Position numbers and translations under genes: made by a program. The notes under the pieces were generated by a model. It was given only the letters and a program-made list of their open reading frames with translations. It had not been told where the DNA came from and searched no databases. Shown here piece after piece: positions 8,331-16,888 of a stretch of 42,297 nucleotides of DNA (the stretch's first letter is position 1; each line of letters starts with the position of its first letter). Origin of the DNA: Rubrivivax sp. (GTDB lineage: Bacteria > Pseudomonadota > Gammaproteobacteria > Burkholderiales > Burkholderiaceae_C); contig JADYZZ010000098.1 of assembly GCA_020852865.1 (NCBI GenBank), positions 1 to 42,297 of the forward strand. Direction: 5' to 3'.

Positions 8331-10109
8331 ATGAACCCTCGGTTCTTCCAGTTGCTGTTCGCCGTCATGGCGCTCGTCGCCGCCGCCTTGCCGGTGCACG
8401 CCGACGCGCGTGCCGACGAGCCTGCCGACGCGCCTGCCGACGCACTGGTGCTCGATGCAGCGCAGGGCACCATCGATGCCTGGCCCGCGCTGCGCGTGCT
8501 GGCCGACCCGACGCACGAACTCGGGCTGGCCGACATGCTGCGCCGCCGCGACGCCTTCGAGGCGCCGACGGTGCCGCGCAACAACTTCGGCATGCGCACC
8601 GAGGCGCTGTGGCTGCGCTTGCCGCTGGTCGTACGCGGCGCCGGGCGGCGCTGGGTGCTGGAGCTGGACTACCCGCCGCTCAACCGCATCGACGCCTGGC
8701 TGCTCGAGGACGGCCGCGTCGTGAAGCAGGTGGCGATGGGCAACACGCTCGCCGCCGCCGCGCGGCCCATTCGGGGACGTTCGCACGCGGCGGACCTCGA
8801 GTTCGCCGGCGCCGGTCGCTACGAGCTGTACCTGCGCGTCGTCAGCACGAGCACGCTGGTGGTTCCGGTGCGCCTGCACGAGCCCGACCAGTACGTACGC
8901 CAGGAATCGCTGCGCATGCTGGTGCAGGGCGTGGGCTACGGCCTGGCGCTGATGCTGCTGGCGAGCAGCCTGATCCACGCCTTCGCGCTGCGCGACCTGC
9001 TGTTCCTGTACTACGCGGCGATGCTGGTGGGCGTGACGACGTTCTTCGTCTCGTTCAGCGGCGTCGGCCATGCCTTCCTGTGGTCGGCCCAGGTCGGGCT
9101 GCTGGCCAGGATCAGCCCCTGGAGCACGCTGCTCGCGTTGTCGGCCGCCTGCCTGTTCGTCGTCGAGGCGCTCCAGATGCGGCGCCTGCGGCCGCGCCTG
9201 GCGCATGTGCTCGATGGCCTGGCTGCGCTCGGCGTGCTGGCGATCTTGCTGTCGCTGGCCGGCTGGCTCGACTATCGCGCGACGCAGATCGCACCCACCG
9301 TGCTCGGCCCGGTGCTGCTGCTGCTGGCCGTGCACGAGTCGCTGCGCCAGGCGCGGGCCGGCAACCGCAGCGCGCGCTATCTGCTGTTCGGCTGGGCCGC
9401 GTACACGGTCGGAGCCTTGTCGATGTCCGGGCAGTTGCGCGGCTGGCTGCCGGTCGATTTCTGGACGCAGCACCTGTTCCAGTTCTCGAGCATGCTCGAG
9501 ATGCTGGCCTGGATGCAGGTGCTCGCGCTGCGTGTCGAGGACATCCGGCGCGACGCCGAACGCTCGCTCGTCGAACGCCAGGCGCTGCACTCGCTCGCGC
9601 ACACCGATGCGCTCACCGGCCTGCCCAACCGCCGCGGGCTGGACCTCGCCCTCGATGCCGCGTTGCCGCGTGCCGGCGGCGAAGCGCCGCTGGCGCTTTA
9701 CTTGCTCGATCTGGACGGCTTCAAGGCCGTCAATGACAGCCTGGGCCACGATGGCGGCGACGCGTTGCTGGTGCAGGTGGGCCGGCGGCTGCGCGCGCTG
9801 TTGCGCGCCTCCGACATCGTCGCCCGCCTGGGCGGAGACGAGTTCGTCGTCGTCTCGCCCGGCGTTGCCGGCGAGGCGGCGGCCTTCGCCGTGGGCCGCA
9901 AGATGCTCGACGCGTTCAAGGAGCCGTTCGTCGTTGCCGGACAGCCCTGCCGCGTCGGCCTGACGATCGGCTTCGCGCTCGCCCCGCACGACGGCACGCA
10001 GGCCGCCGACCTGCTGCGCCGTGCCGACGCGGCCATGTACGCCGGCAAGCAGGGCGGCCGCCATTGCATCCGACGCGGCGGTGCGTCGATCGGGCTGGCC
10101 GGCACCTGA
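8331..10109 (+). CDS. Diguanylate cyclase with 7TMR-DISM sensor (DISMED2-7TM-GGDEF)
   Basis: A 592-residue membrane signalling protein. A signal peptide (residues 1-25) is followed by a periplasmic 7TMR-DISMED2 carbohydrate-binding-like domain (about 40-165), seven transmembrane helices (about 185-390), a short linker and a GGDEF domain (about 425-585). The active site reads GGDEF at 501-505, and RASD five residues before it is an intact inhibitory I-site, so cyclic-di-GMP synthesis with product inhibition is expected. Other GGDEF landmarks are TDALTGLPNRRG and DLDGFKAVND. There is no EAL domain. The ligand sensed is unknown. The gene is monocistronic and convergent with the HAD gene. Confidence 0.92.
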   Translation: MNPRFFQLLFAVMALVAAALPVHADARADEPADAPADALVLDAAQGTIDAWPALRVLADPTHELGLADMLRRRDAFEAPTVPRNNFGMRTEALWLRLPLVVRGAGRRWVLELDYPPLNRIDAWLLEDGRVVKQVAMGNTLAAAARPIRGRSHAADLEFAGAGRYELYLRVVSTSTLVVPVRLHEPDQYVRQESLRMLVQGVGYGLALMLLASSLIHAFALRDLLFLYYAAMLVGVTTFFVSFSGVGHAFLWSAQVGLLARISPWSTLLALSAACLFVVEALQMRRLRPRLAHVLDGLAALGVLAILLSLAGWLDYRATQIAPTVLGPVLLLLAVHESLRQARAGNRSARYLLFGWAAYTVGALSMSGQLRGWLPVDFWTQHLFQFSSMLEMLAWMQVLALRVEDIRRDAERSLVERQALHSLAHTDALTGLPNRRGLDLALDAALPRAGGEAPLALYLLDLDGFKAVNDSLGHDGGDALLVQVGRRLRALLRASDIVARLGGDEFVVVSPGVAGEAAAFAVGRKMLDAFKEPFVVAGQPCRVGLTIGFALAPHDGTQAADLLRRADAAMYAGKQGGRHCIRRGGASIGLAGT

Positions 10110-10145
10110 GCTCGTGCCGGTTCGTGTCGCGGGCGGCGGCCCGCG
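10099..10145. terminator. Two tandem hairpins between convergent genes
   Basis: A 7-bp stem CCGGCAC/GTGCCGG (10099-10105 with 10114-10120) spans the cyclase stop codon, and a 7-bp stem CGCGGGC/GCCCGCG with loop GGCG lies at 10128-10145. They occupy the gap between the plus-strand cyclase gene and the minus-strand HAD gene, which ends at 10179. No T-tract follows, so intrinsic termination is only a suggestion. Confidence 0.35.
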
Positions 10146-10178
10146 GCCGGCCGGCAGCCGCAGGGCGCGCTTGGCCTC

Positions 10179-10877
10179 TCAGGGGGCGCCGCCGTGCAGC
10201 CGCAGCGTGGGCCAGCCGCGCGCGGCGGCGATGCGCGCCAGGCGGGGGTCGGCGTGCACCGCCACGGGGTGCTCGACGGCTTCGAGCAACGGCAGGTCGT
10301 TCACCGAGTCGCTGTAGGCCCAGCTCTCGTAGTCGGCGAGACGGCGGCCGCGCGCGCCGAGCCATTCCTGCAGCCGCTGCACCTTGCCCTCGCGCATGTT
10401 CAGCGTGCCGGCGGGGCGCCCGGTGAAGCCGCCCGAGGCGTCGCGTTCGCATTCGGTGGCAATGAGATGCGCGATGCCCAGGTGCGCCGCCGTGAGTTCG
10501 GTGAGGAAGCGGTTGGTGGCCGTCGTGAGCACGACGAGCGCGCCCGCGTGCTGCTGCGTTGCGACCAGCGCGCGCGCCGGCGCACCGATGCGCGGCGCCA
10601 CCACCTCGTGCACGAAGGCGCGGCGCAGCGGCTCCCAGTCGGCCGCGTGGCGCCCGGCCAGGGTCGAGACGTAGAAGGTGCTGAAGGCCTCGGCGCTCAC
10701 GCTGCCGGCGCGGTAGTCGCGCTCCATCGCCTCGTTGCGCGGCGCGAAGCGCGCGCGCTCGAGCACGCCGCGCTGCATCAGGAACTCGCACCACAGCATG
10801 TCGCTGTCGCCCTCGAGCAGCGTGTGGTCGAGGTCGAACAGCACGAGGCGGGGTCGCTCGCCGGCGCTCGGGATCAC
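10179..10877 (-). CDS. HAD-IB family phosphatase (SerB-like)
   Basis: A 232-residue haloacid-dehalogenase phosphatase. Motif I is LVLFDLDHT with nucleophile D15 and acid D17, motif II is VVLTTATN, a lysine follows in REGKVQ, and motif IV is YSDSVNDLPLL. The C1-type cap and motif spacing match the HAD-IB (SerB/HisB-N-like) group; substrates of this group are small phosphomonoesters. It is not PhnX: the PhnX Schiff-base lysine cap is not recognisable. Its start is 40 nt behind the stop of the aldehyde dehydrogenase gene on the same strand, so it could be the last gene of the phosphonate operon, or an independent housekeeping gene. Confidence 0.85.
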   Translation of the reverse strand: MIPSAGERPRLVLFDLDHTLLEGDSDMLWCEFLMQRGVLERARFAPRNEAMERDYRAGSVSAEAFSTFYVSTLAGRHAADWEPLRRAFVHEVVAPRIGAPARALVATQQHAGALVVLTTATNRFLTELTAAHLGIAHLIATECERDASGGFTGRPAGTLNMREGKVQRLQEWLGARGRRLADYESWAYSDSVNDLPLLEAVEHPVAVHADPRLARIAAARGWPTLRLHGGAP

Positions 10878-10917
10878 GGCACGGATCCGGTGTCCGGTGC
10901 GTACCGGGCGCGGGCGC

Positions 10918-12297
10918 TCAGGCGGGCGAGCGCAGATGCCAGGCCTTGGGCCGCGTGAAGGTGCGGATGCCCTCGACGCCGAGCGTCAGCCCGATGCCCG
11001 AGTCGCCGACGCCGCTCCAGGGCAGGCGCGGGCTGACGCGATCGCAGCAGTTCCAGTAGACGCTGCCGGCGCGCACGCGCGCGAGCAGCGCGCGCGCGCC
11101 GGCCTCGTCCTTCGTGTAGACGCCGGCGGTGAGACCGTAGCGGGTGTCGTTCATGAGCGCCAGCGCCTCCTCGTCGCTGCGCACCTTCTGGATGCCGACG
11201 AGCGGGCCGAAGCTCTCCTCGCGCATCACGTCCATGCGGTGGTCGACCTCGGTGAGCACCGTCGGCTCGAACCAGTTGCCCGGGCCCGCGCCGCGCCGGC
11301 CGCCGCAGTGCAGCCGAGCGCCCTTGGCCAGAGCGTCGGCCACCTGGGCCTCGAGCACCTCGATCTGCGCCGCACGCGTGATGGCGCCGATGTAGGTGGC
11401 GGGGTCCATCGGGTCGCCGCGCCGGAACCCGGACACCGTGGCGACGAAGCGCGCGACGAAGGCCTCATGCACCGACTCGTGCACGTAGATGCGTTCCACC
11501 GAGCAGCAGCTCTGGCCGGTGTTGTACATCGCGCCGTCGGCGAGCGACTCGGCGGCCGCCTCGGGGTCGGCGTCGGCGCGCACGTAGCTCGGGTCCTTGC
11601 CGCCGAGCTCGAGCTGCAGCTTCACCAGCCGCCCGGCGAGCGCGCGCGCGATGCGCCGGCCGGTGGCGTGGCTGCCGGTGAAAAAGAGGCCGTCGATCGG
11701 CTGATCGAGCAGCGCCGCACCCACCGCGCCGGCGCCGACCAGGCAGTGCAGCACCTCGGCCGGTACCCCGGCCGCGTGCAGCAGCCGCGTGCAGGCCAGG
11801 CCGCTCAGCGTGGCGTACTCGCTCGGCTTGTACACCACCGCGTTGCCGGTGAGCAGCGCCGGCACGATGACGTTGTTGCCGACGAACCAGGGGTAGTTCC
11901 AGGCCGAGATGTTGGCCACGAGGCCGAGCGGCTCGTGCCCGATCTTCTCGCGCATGCCGGCTTCGTCGAAGACCGGTTCGTCGCGCACGGCGCGTTCGGC
12001 CTGCCCGAGGAAGAAGTCCAGCCGCGGCAGCAGCCCCTGGAGCTCGTTCTTCGCCTGCGTGATCGGCTTGCCGACCTCGCGTGTGAGGGTGGCGGCGAGT
12101 TCGTCGCTTTGGGCGACGAGCGCCGCGCGATAGCGCTGCACCACCGCCAGCCGTTCGGCCATCGGCAGCGCGGCCCAGGCCGGCTGTGCACGGCGCGCCG
12201 CGGCGGCCCTGGCCGCGACCGAGGTCGCGTCGTCGGCCGGCACTTGGGCGATCGGGCGGCCGGCGGCGGGGTCGAAGATCTCGAGAGTGGCGTTCAT
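10918..12297 (-). CDS. NAD(P)-dependent aldehyde dehydrogenase
   Basis: A 459-residue aldehyde dehydrogenase of the superfamily's usual fold: ISAWNYPW at 130-137, KPSE at 157-160, catalytic base E230 in LELGGKD and nucleophile C264 in GQSCCSVER. It is distinct from the PhnY copy on the other arm, which reads GQRCTAVKR with an Arg before the Cys that binds the phosphonate; here that residue is Ser, so a phosphonoacetaldehyde substrate is less likely. Its ATG overlaps the stop of the upstream amidotransferase gene by 4 nt, showing translational coupling. Expected role, from context, is oxidation of the aldehyde made by the neighbouring iron alcohol dehydrogenase, perhaps a gamma-glutamylated one. 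Confidence 0.88.
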   Translation of the reverse strand: MNATLEIFDPAAGRPIAQVPADDATSVAARAAAARRAQPAWAALPMAERLAVVQRYRAALVAQSDELAATLTREVGKPITQAKNELQGLLPRLDFFLGQAERAVRDEPVFDEAGMREKIGHEPLGLVANISAWNYPWFVGNNVIVPALLTGNAVVYKPSEYATLSGLACTRLLHAAGVPAEVLHCLVGAGAVGAALLDQPIDGLFFTGSHATGRRIARALAGRLVKLQLELGGKDPSYVRADADPEAAAESLADGAMYNTGQSCCSVERIYVHESVHEAFVARFVATVSGFRRGDPMDPATYIGAITRAAQIEVLEAQVADALAKGARLHCGGRRGAGPGNWFEPTVLTEVDHRMDVMREESFGPLVGIQKVRSDEEALALMNDTRYGLTAGVYTKDEAGARALLARVRAGSVYWNCCDRVSPRLPWSGVGDSGIGLTLGVEGIRTFTRPKAWHLRSPA

Positions 12298-13094
12298 CTG
12301 CGGGCCTTCACGCTGCGGCAGGCGTCGAGGAAGTCGCGCAGCATCGCGCTGTCGTCGAAGTCGTCGGGGCTGTCGGGTTCGTGGAATTCGGGGTGCCACT
12401 GCACCGCGGCGACGTAGCCCGGGCCGGTGCGCCGGATCGCCTCGACCGTGCCGTCGTCGGGGCAGCGGGCCTCGACGACGAAGCCCGGCGCCAGCGCCTT
12501 CACGCTCTGGTGGTGGATGCTGTTGGTGGTGGCGCGGACGACGCCCGGGTACAGCTGCGCGAGGCGCGTGCCCGGCTCGAGCGTGATGGCGTGGTAGTGG
12601 TGCTCGTACTTGCCGAGTTCGCGGTGGGCGCGCGTGCCCGGCACCTGGCTCGCGGTGTCCTGCCACAGGCTGCCGCCGAACATCACGTTGATGAGTTGCA
12701 GGCCGCGGCAGATGCCGAACACCGGCTTGCCGGCCTGGACGAAGGCGTCGATCAGCTCGATCTCGTAGCGGTCGCGCACGGCGTCGCCGGCCCATTCGGG
12801 GCGCAGCGGCTGCTCGCCGTAGCACTCGGGGGCGACGTCGTTGCCGCCTTGCAGCACGAGGCCGTCGAGCGCAGCGGCGTAGTCGGCGAGATCCAGATCG
12901 CTGCGCAGCACGAGGCCGTCCTTGGTGACCGCGGGCACCATCAGCGCCATCGCGCCGCCCGAGAGCACCCAGTGCGCGACGCTCTGTTCGAGGTAGTGCA
13001 GCGTCTTGGTGAACACGCCCGGCAGCGGCCCCTGCGAGCCGGGGTAGTAGATGCGTGCCGAAACGCCGATCAGCAGCGGTTGGCCGTTGCCCAT
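12294..13094 (-). CDS. PuuD-like class I glutamine amidotransferase (gamma-glutamyl hydrolase, peptidase C26)
   Basis: A 266-residue stand-alone class I amidotransferase domain of the C26 hydrolase type. The triad is visible: C129 in GICRGLQ, H234 and E236 in QWHPEFH. Relatives such as PuuD hydrolyse gamma-glutamyl amides, for example gamma-Glu-GABA, to glutamate plus the free amino acid. It lies 4 nt downstream of the iron alcohol dehydrogenase gene and overlaps the aldehyde dehydrogenase gene by 4 nt. Together with the glutamine-synthetase-like gene two steps upstream it suggests a pathway that first adds and finally removes a glutamyl group. Confidence 0.87.
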   Translation of the reverse strand: MGNGQPLLIGVSARIYYPGSQGPLPGVFTKTLHYLEQSVAHWVLSGGAMALMVPAVTKDGLVLRSDLDLADYAAALDGLVLQGGNDVAPECYGEQPLRPEWAGDAVRDRYEIELIDAFVQAGKPVFGICRGLQLINVMFGGSLWQDTASQVPGTRAHRELGKYEHHYHAITLEPGTRLAQLYPGVVRATTNSIHHQSVKALAPGFVVEARCPDDGTVEAIRRTGPGYVAAVQWHPEFHEPDSPDDFDDSAMLRDFLDACRSVKARR

Positions 13095-13098
13095 GGCG

Positions 13099-14232
13099 TC
13101 ACATCGCCTGCCGGAACAGGCGCTCGTAGTCGGCCTCCACGGCCGGGCGCGGGTTGGTGCCGCCGGTGAAGTCGCGCGCGGCCAGCGGCACGAGGCGCGG
13201 CAGCATCTCGGGCGTGACGCCGTGCGCGGCCAGGCCGCCGCCGATGCCGATGCGCTGCTTGAGCTCGCGCAGCCAGCCGACGAAGGCCGCGCCGTCGCCG
13301 GCGACGCCGGCCGCCTGCGCGAGCGCGTCGAACTTGTGCGGCACGGCCTCCTGGTTCCAGGCGAGCACGATGTCGATCATCAGCGCGTTGGCCAGCCCGT
13401 GATGCAGATCGCACACCGCGCCCAGCGCGTGCGCGCAGGCGTGCACCGAGCCCAGGTCCTTCTGGAACGCGACGGCGCCCATCATCGAGCACATCAGCAT
13501 GTCGGCGCGCGCCTGCAGGTTGCCCGGCTCGGCCACGGCAGCGGCCAGCGCACACGCGCCGATACGCAGGCCTTCGAGGGCGATGCCGTCGCACAGCGGA
13601 TGGTAGGCCGGTGAGAGATAGCTCTCGATGTTGTGCGTGAGCGCATCCATGCCGGTGGCCGCTGTCAGCGCCGGCGGCAGGCCGACGGTCAGCTCGGGGT
13701 CGGCGAACACGGCCCGCGCCAGAATGGCCGGACTGAACACGGTGCGCTTGACGTGGCTGTCGTTCTCGGAGACCACGGCCGAGCGGCCGACCTCGGAGCC
13801 GGTGCCCGAGGTGGTGGGCAGCGCGACGAAATACGGCAGCGGGTGCACGATCGGGCGCACCTGCGGGTGGTCCCACACGTATTCGAGGACGTCGCCCTCG
13901 TGCGTGGCCATCAGGCCGACCACCTTGCTCACGTCGAGGGCGGCACCGCCGCCGAAGCCGATGACGCAGTCGGCGCCGTGCGCCTTGTAGGCGGCGGCGC
14001 CGGCCATCACCTGCGCGCAGCTCGGGTTGCCGCGGACGCCGTCGAAGACCGCGACTTCGAGTCCCGTCAGGTGCGTGCGGAACTCGGCCAGTACCGGCAG
14101 CCGGGCGAGCGCGCGGTCGGTGACCACGAGCGGTCGGCGCAGACCCTGCTCGAGCAGGTGCGCGCCGACTTGCCGGCGCGCGCCGGCGCCGAAATGGATG
14201 ATGGTGGGAAAGGCGAAACGGGTGATGCTCAT
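13099..14232 (-). CDS. Iron-containing alcohol dehydrogenase
   Basis: A 377-residue group III (Fe-dependent) alcohol dehydrogenase. The NAD-binding GFGGGAALD motif is at 92-100, and the metal ligands appear as D196, H200, H264 and H278, in register with those of FucO. Such enzymes interconvert primary alcohols and aldehydes. In phosphonate clusters, members reduce phosphonoacetaldehyde or oxidise 2-hydroxyethylphosphonate; in gamma-glutamylation clusters they oxidise an amide-protected amino alcohol. The gene is 4 nt from the amidotransferase gene and 61 nt from the ligase gene, so it belongs to the operon. Substrate unproven. Confidence 0.9.
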   Translation of the reverse strand: MSITRFAFPTIIHFGAGARRQVGAHLLEQGLRRPLVVTDRALARLPVLAEFRTHLTGLEVAVFDGVRGNPSCAQVMAGAAAYKAHGADCVIGFGGGAALDVSKVVGLMATHEGDVLEYVWDHPQVRPIVHPLPYFVALPTTSGTGSEVGRSAVVSENDSHVKRTVFSPAILARAVFADPELTVGLPPALTAATGMDALTHNIESYLSPAYHPLCDGIALEGLRIGACALAAAVAEPGNLQARADMLMCSMMGAVAFQKDLGSVHACAHALGAVCDLHHGLANALMIDIVLAWNQEAVPHKFDALAQAAGVAGDGAAFVGWLRELKQRIGIGGGLAAHGVTPEMLPRLVPLAARDFTGGTNPRPAVEADYERLFRQAM

Positions 14233-14293
14233 GGCAGGCTGACGATGGGCTCGGGGCGGTTTGCCGTCCGGGGATCCGAGCGCCCGACGGCGC

Positions 14294-15694
14294 TCAGATG
14301 ATCTCGAAATAGCGCTCGAGCTCCCAGTCGGTGACGGCGTCCTGCCACAGCCGGTGCTCCCACTCGCGCGTGGCGGCGAAGTGCTCGACGAAGGTGTCGC
14401 CCAGCCAGTCGCGCGCGATGCGCGACTCCCGGAAGGCGCGCGTGGCGCGGATGAGCGAGCGCGGCGCGCGCGGCACCTGCTCGGCGCCGCGATTCGTGCC
14501 GGTGATGGGCGGCGTCGTCAGCGCGAGCCCCTTCTCGACGCCGTGCAGTCCGGCGGCGATGACGGCGGCCATCGCCAGGTACGGGTTGATGTCGGCGCCG
14601 GGGGAGCGCGTCTCGAGCCGCGTGCTCTTGGCGCCGGCCGTGATGACACGGTAGCTCGCGGTGCGGTTGTCGATGCCCCAGGTCGGCTTGACCGGCGCCC
14701 AGTAGCCGTCGACCAGCCGCTTGTAGCTGTTGACGGTGGGCCAGAACATCGGCGCGAACTCCATCAGGCAGGCGAGCTGCCCGGCCAGGTAGCTCTCGAA
14801 GAGCCGGCTCATGCGGCGCGGGCTGTGCGCATCGGCGAAGAGGTTGGTCTTGCCGTCCGACAGGCTCTGGTGGATGTGCCCCGAGCAGCCCGGATACTGC
14901 TGGTTCCACTTCGCCATGAAGCTGGGCATGATGCCGAAGCGCTTGCCGATCTCCTTGGCACCGGTCTTGAACAGGATGGCCCGGTCGGCCGCCTCGAGGG
15001 CGCCGGTGAAGGCGAGCGCGGCTTCGTAGACGCCGGGGCCGGTCTCGGTGTGCAGACCCTCGATCGGCACGCCGAAGGCGGCCATCTCGTCCATCAGCGC
15101 GTTCATGAAGCCGCGCTGGTCGCCCATGCGCAGCAGCGAGTAGCCGAACATGCCCGGCGTGATCGGCTCGGGCGCCACGCCGCGCTTGGCGGCCCAGCTC
15201 TGCGGCGTCTCGGCGAAGTTGAACCACTCGAACTCGACGCCGGCCATGGGCGCGAAACCGAGCTTGGCGGCGCGCGCGAGCACGCGCTGGAGCACCTGAC
15301 GCGGGCACACCGGGTGCGGCGCGCCGTCGCTGCCGACGAACGCGGCGATGAAGAAGGGCACGTTGCCGTCCCAGGGCACGCGGCGCGCGGTGTCGAGGTC
15401 GATGCGCGCCAGCGCGTCCGGATAGCCATGCTGCCAGCCGGTGACCTCGGTGTTGTCGTAGCAGGCGTCGTGCGCGTCCCAGCCGAACACGACGTCGCAG
15501 AAGCCGAAACCGCCGCCCGGAGGCGGCTCGGCGGCGGCGAGGAACTTGTCGCGGCTCAGGTACTTGCCGCGCAGGATGCCGTCGATGTCGCTCACCGCCA
15601 CCTTGACCTTGGCGGCGTCGCAGGCGCGCAGCGCGGCCAGCGCGGGATGCTCGCGCAGCGAGGCACTGGATCGGGCAGCCTTGGGTCTGGCCAT
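14294..15694 (-). CDS. Glutamine synthetase family protein, probable gamma-glutamyl-amine ligase (PuuA/IpuC/GlnA4-like)
   Basis: A 466-residue class I glutamine-synthetase homologue. Conserved elements are GVEFEWF (metal-binding acids), GHIHQSL, NSYKRLV, RTASYRV and NPYLAMAA. The ammonia-site and adenylylation-loop landmarks of true GlnA are not apparent, and the setting (PuuD-like hydrolase, ADH, ALDH, amine transaminase, amine-phosphonate importer) argues for glutamylation of an amine rather than glutamine synthesis. Known relatives act on putrescine, isopropylamine or ethanolamine. The ATG at 15694 follows a GGAG about 8 nt upstream. Which amine it accepts cannot be read from sequence; ethanolamine or AEP itself are my guesses. 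Confidence 0.88.
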   Translation of the reverse strand: MARPKAARSSASLREHPALAALRACDAAKVKVAVSDIDGILRGKYLSRDKFLAAAEPPPGGGFGFCDVVFGWDAHDACYDNTEVTGWQHGYPDALARIDLDTARRVPWDGNVPFFIAAFVGSDGAPHPVCPRQVLQRVLARAAKLGFAPMAGVEFEWFNFAETPQSWAAKRGVAPEPITPGMFGYSLLRMGDQRGFMNALMDEMAAFGVPIEGLHTETGPGVYEAALAFTGALEAADRAILFKTGAKEIGKRFGIMPSFMAKWNQQYPGCSGHIHQSLSDGKTNLFADAHSPRRMSRLFESYLAGQLACLMEFAPMFWPTVNSYKRLVDGYWAPVKPTWGIDNRTASYRVITAGAKSTRLETRSPGADINPYLAMAAVIAAGLHGVEKGLALTTPPITGTNRGAEQVPRAPRSLIRATRAFRESRIARDWLGDTFVEHFAATREWEHRLWQDAVTDWELERYFEII

Positions 15695-15748
15695 CGGGGG
15701 TCTCCTGGTGTTGTTCTCGAAGGGGCGCAGGGCAACGGCGGGCTGCGC

Positions 15749-16867
15749 TCAGAGCGCAGGCGCGCCGCTGGCGATGCCCATCTCGCGCAGCGTGTCGGCC
15801 ACCGCGTGCACGGCCTGCTGCATCTCGTTGCGGCCGATGGCGCCGATGCAGCCGACGCGGAAGGTCTCGAGCTGCGTCAGCTTGCCCGGGTAGAGGATGA
15901 AGCCGCGCGCCTTGGCCGCGGCGTAGAAGCGCTTGAAGTCGTAGGCCGGATGCGCCGGCGCGTGGAAGGTGACGATGATCGGCGCCTGCACCTCGGGCGC
16001 GAGGAAGGGCTCGAAGCCGAGTGCCGCCATGCCGTCGACCAGCGTGCGGCAGTTGTCCCCGTAGCGCGCCAGGCGCGCCGGCTGGCCGCCTTCTTCGACG
16101 AACTGCGCGATCGCCGCGTCCAGCGCCGCCAGCACGTGCGTGGGCGGCGTGAAGCGCCACTGGCCGGTCTTGCCCATGTAGACATGCTGGTCGTGCAGGT
16201 CCATCGCCAGGCTCTGGCTGTTGCCGGCACAGGCGTCGACGATGGCTCGGCGCAGAAAGACGAAGCCCATGCCGGGCACGCCTTCCAGGCACTTGCCGCT
16301 GGCGGCGACGAGGGCATCGAAGCGCACGCTGCGTGCGTCGATCGGCAGCGCCGCGAAGCTCGACATGGCGTCGACGATCAGGCCCCTGCCGCGCCGTTCG
16401 CACACGGCCGCCACCTCGGCCAGCGGGTTCTCGACGCCGGTGCCGGTCTCGCAGTGGATCAGGATCACGTGCGTGATCGAGGCGTCGGCGGCGAGCGCGG
16501 CGTCGACCGCTGCGGCGTCGACCGGTCGCTCCTCGGCCGCCGGCAGCACGCTGACCCGGCGGCCCATCATCTGCGTCAGCCTGGCGGCGCGCTTGCAGTA
16601 CGCGCCGTTGTCGGGCACCAGCACATGGCCCTGGCGCGGCACGACGGTGGCCACCGCCGCCTCGACGCTGAAGGTGCCGCTGCCCTGCAGCGGCACGACG
16701 ACATGACTGTCGTGGCCGTGCACGACGTCGAGCAGGCGCTCGCGCACGCGCGCGGTGACGGCGTTGAAGTCGGCGTCCCAGCTGCCCCAGTCCTTGAGCA
16801 TTGCCAGCTTGGTGCGCAGCGTGGTCGTCAGCGGGCCGGGCGTGAGGAGGATGGCGTCGCGGTCCAT
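15749..16867 (-). CDS. phnW: 2-aminoethylphosphonate-pyruvate transaminase PhnW
   Basis: A 372-residue fold-type I PLP aminotransferase. It converts AEP and pyruvate to phosphonoacetaldehyde and L-alanine. The opening [11 protein letters not shown], the cofactor aspartate D166 (IVDAMSS) and the PLP lysine K192 in ASGKCLEG match PhnW closely (Lys194 in the Salmonella enzyme). The gene lies 21 nt after the permease gene and 54 nt before the ligase gene. Its product feeds PhnY and PhnA on the opposite arm; no PhnX phosphonatase is present. Confidence 0.95.
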   Translation of the reverse strand: MDRDAILLTPGPLTTTLRTKLAMLKDWGSWDADFNAVTARVRERLLDVVHGHDSHVVVPLQGSGTFSVEAAVATVVPRQGHVLVPDNGAYCKRAARLTQMMGRRVSVLPAAEERPVDAAAVDAALAADASITHVILIHCETGTGVENPLAEVAAVCERRGRGLIVDAMSSFAALPIDARSVRFDALVAASGKCLEGVPGMGFVFLRRAIVDACAGNSQSLAMDLHDQHVYMGKTGQWRFTPPTHVLAALDAAIAQFVEEGGQPARLARYGDNCRTLVDGMAALGFEPFLAPEVQAPIIVTFHAPAHPAYDFKRFYAAAKARGFILYPGKLTQLETFRVGCIGAIGRNEMQQAVHAVADTLREMGIASGAPAL

Positions 16868-16888
16868 GTCGGTCCTTCGGTAACGGGG

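Noticed and set aside
8331..10109. Dual cyclase/phosphodiesterase
   Set aside because: Only a GGDEF domain is present and the protein ends just after it; there is no EAL or HD-GYP segment.
10179..10877. PhnX phosphonatase
   Set aside because: The HAD protein has HAD-IB/SerB-type motifs and no recognisable Schiff-base lysine cap; the PhnY-PhnA pair makes PhnX unnecessary.
14294..15694. Housekeeping glutamine synthetase GlnA
   Set aside because: No glnBK or ntr genes nearby, no evident adenylylation-site motif, and the amine-catabolic neighbours point to a gamma-glutamyl-amine ligase. Not excluded by sequence alone.
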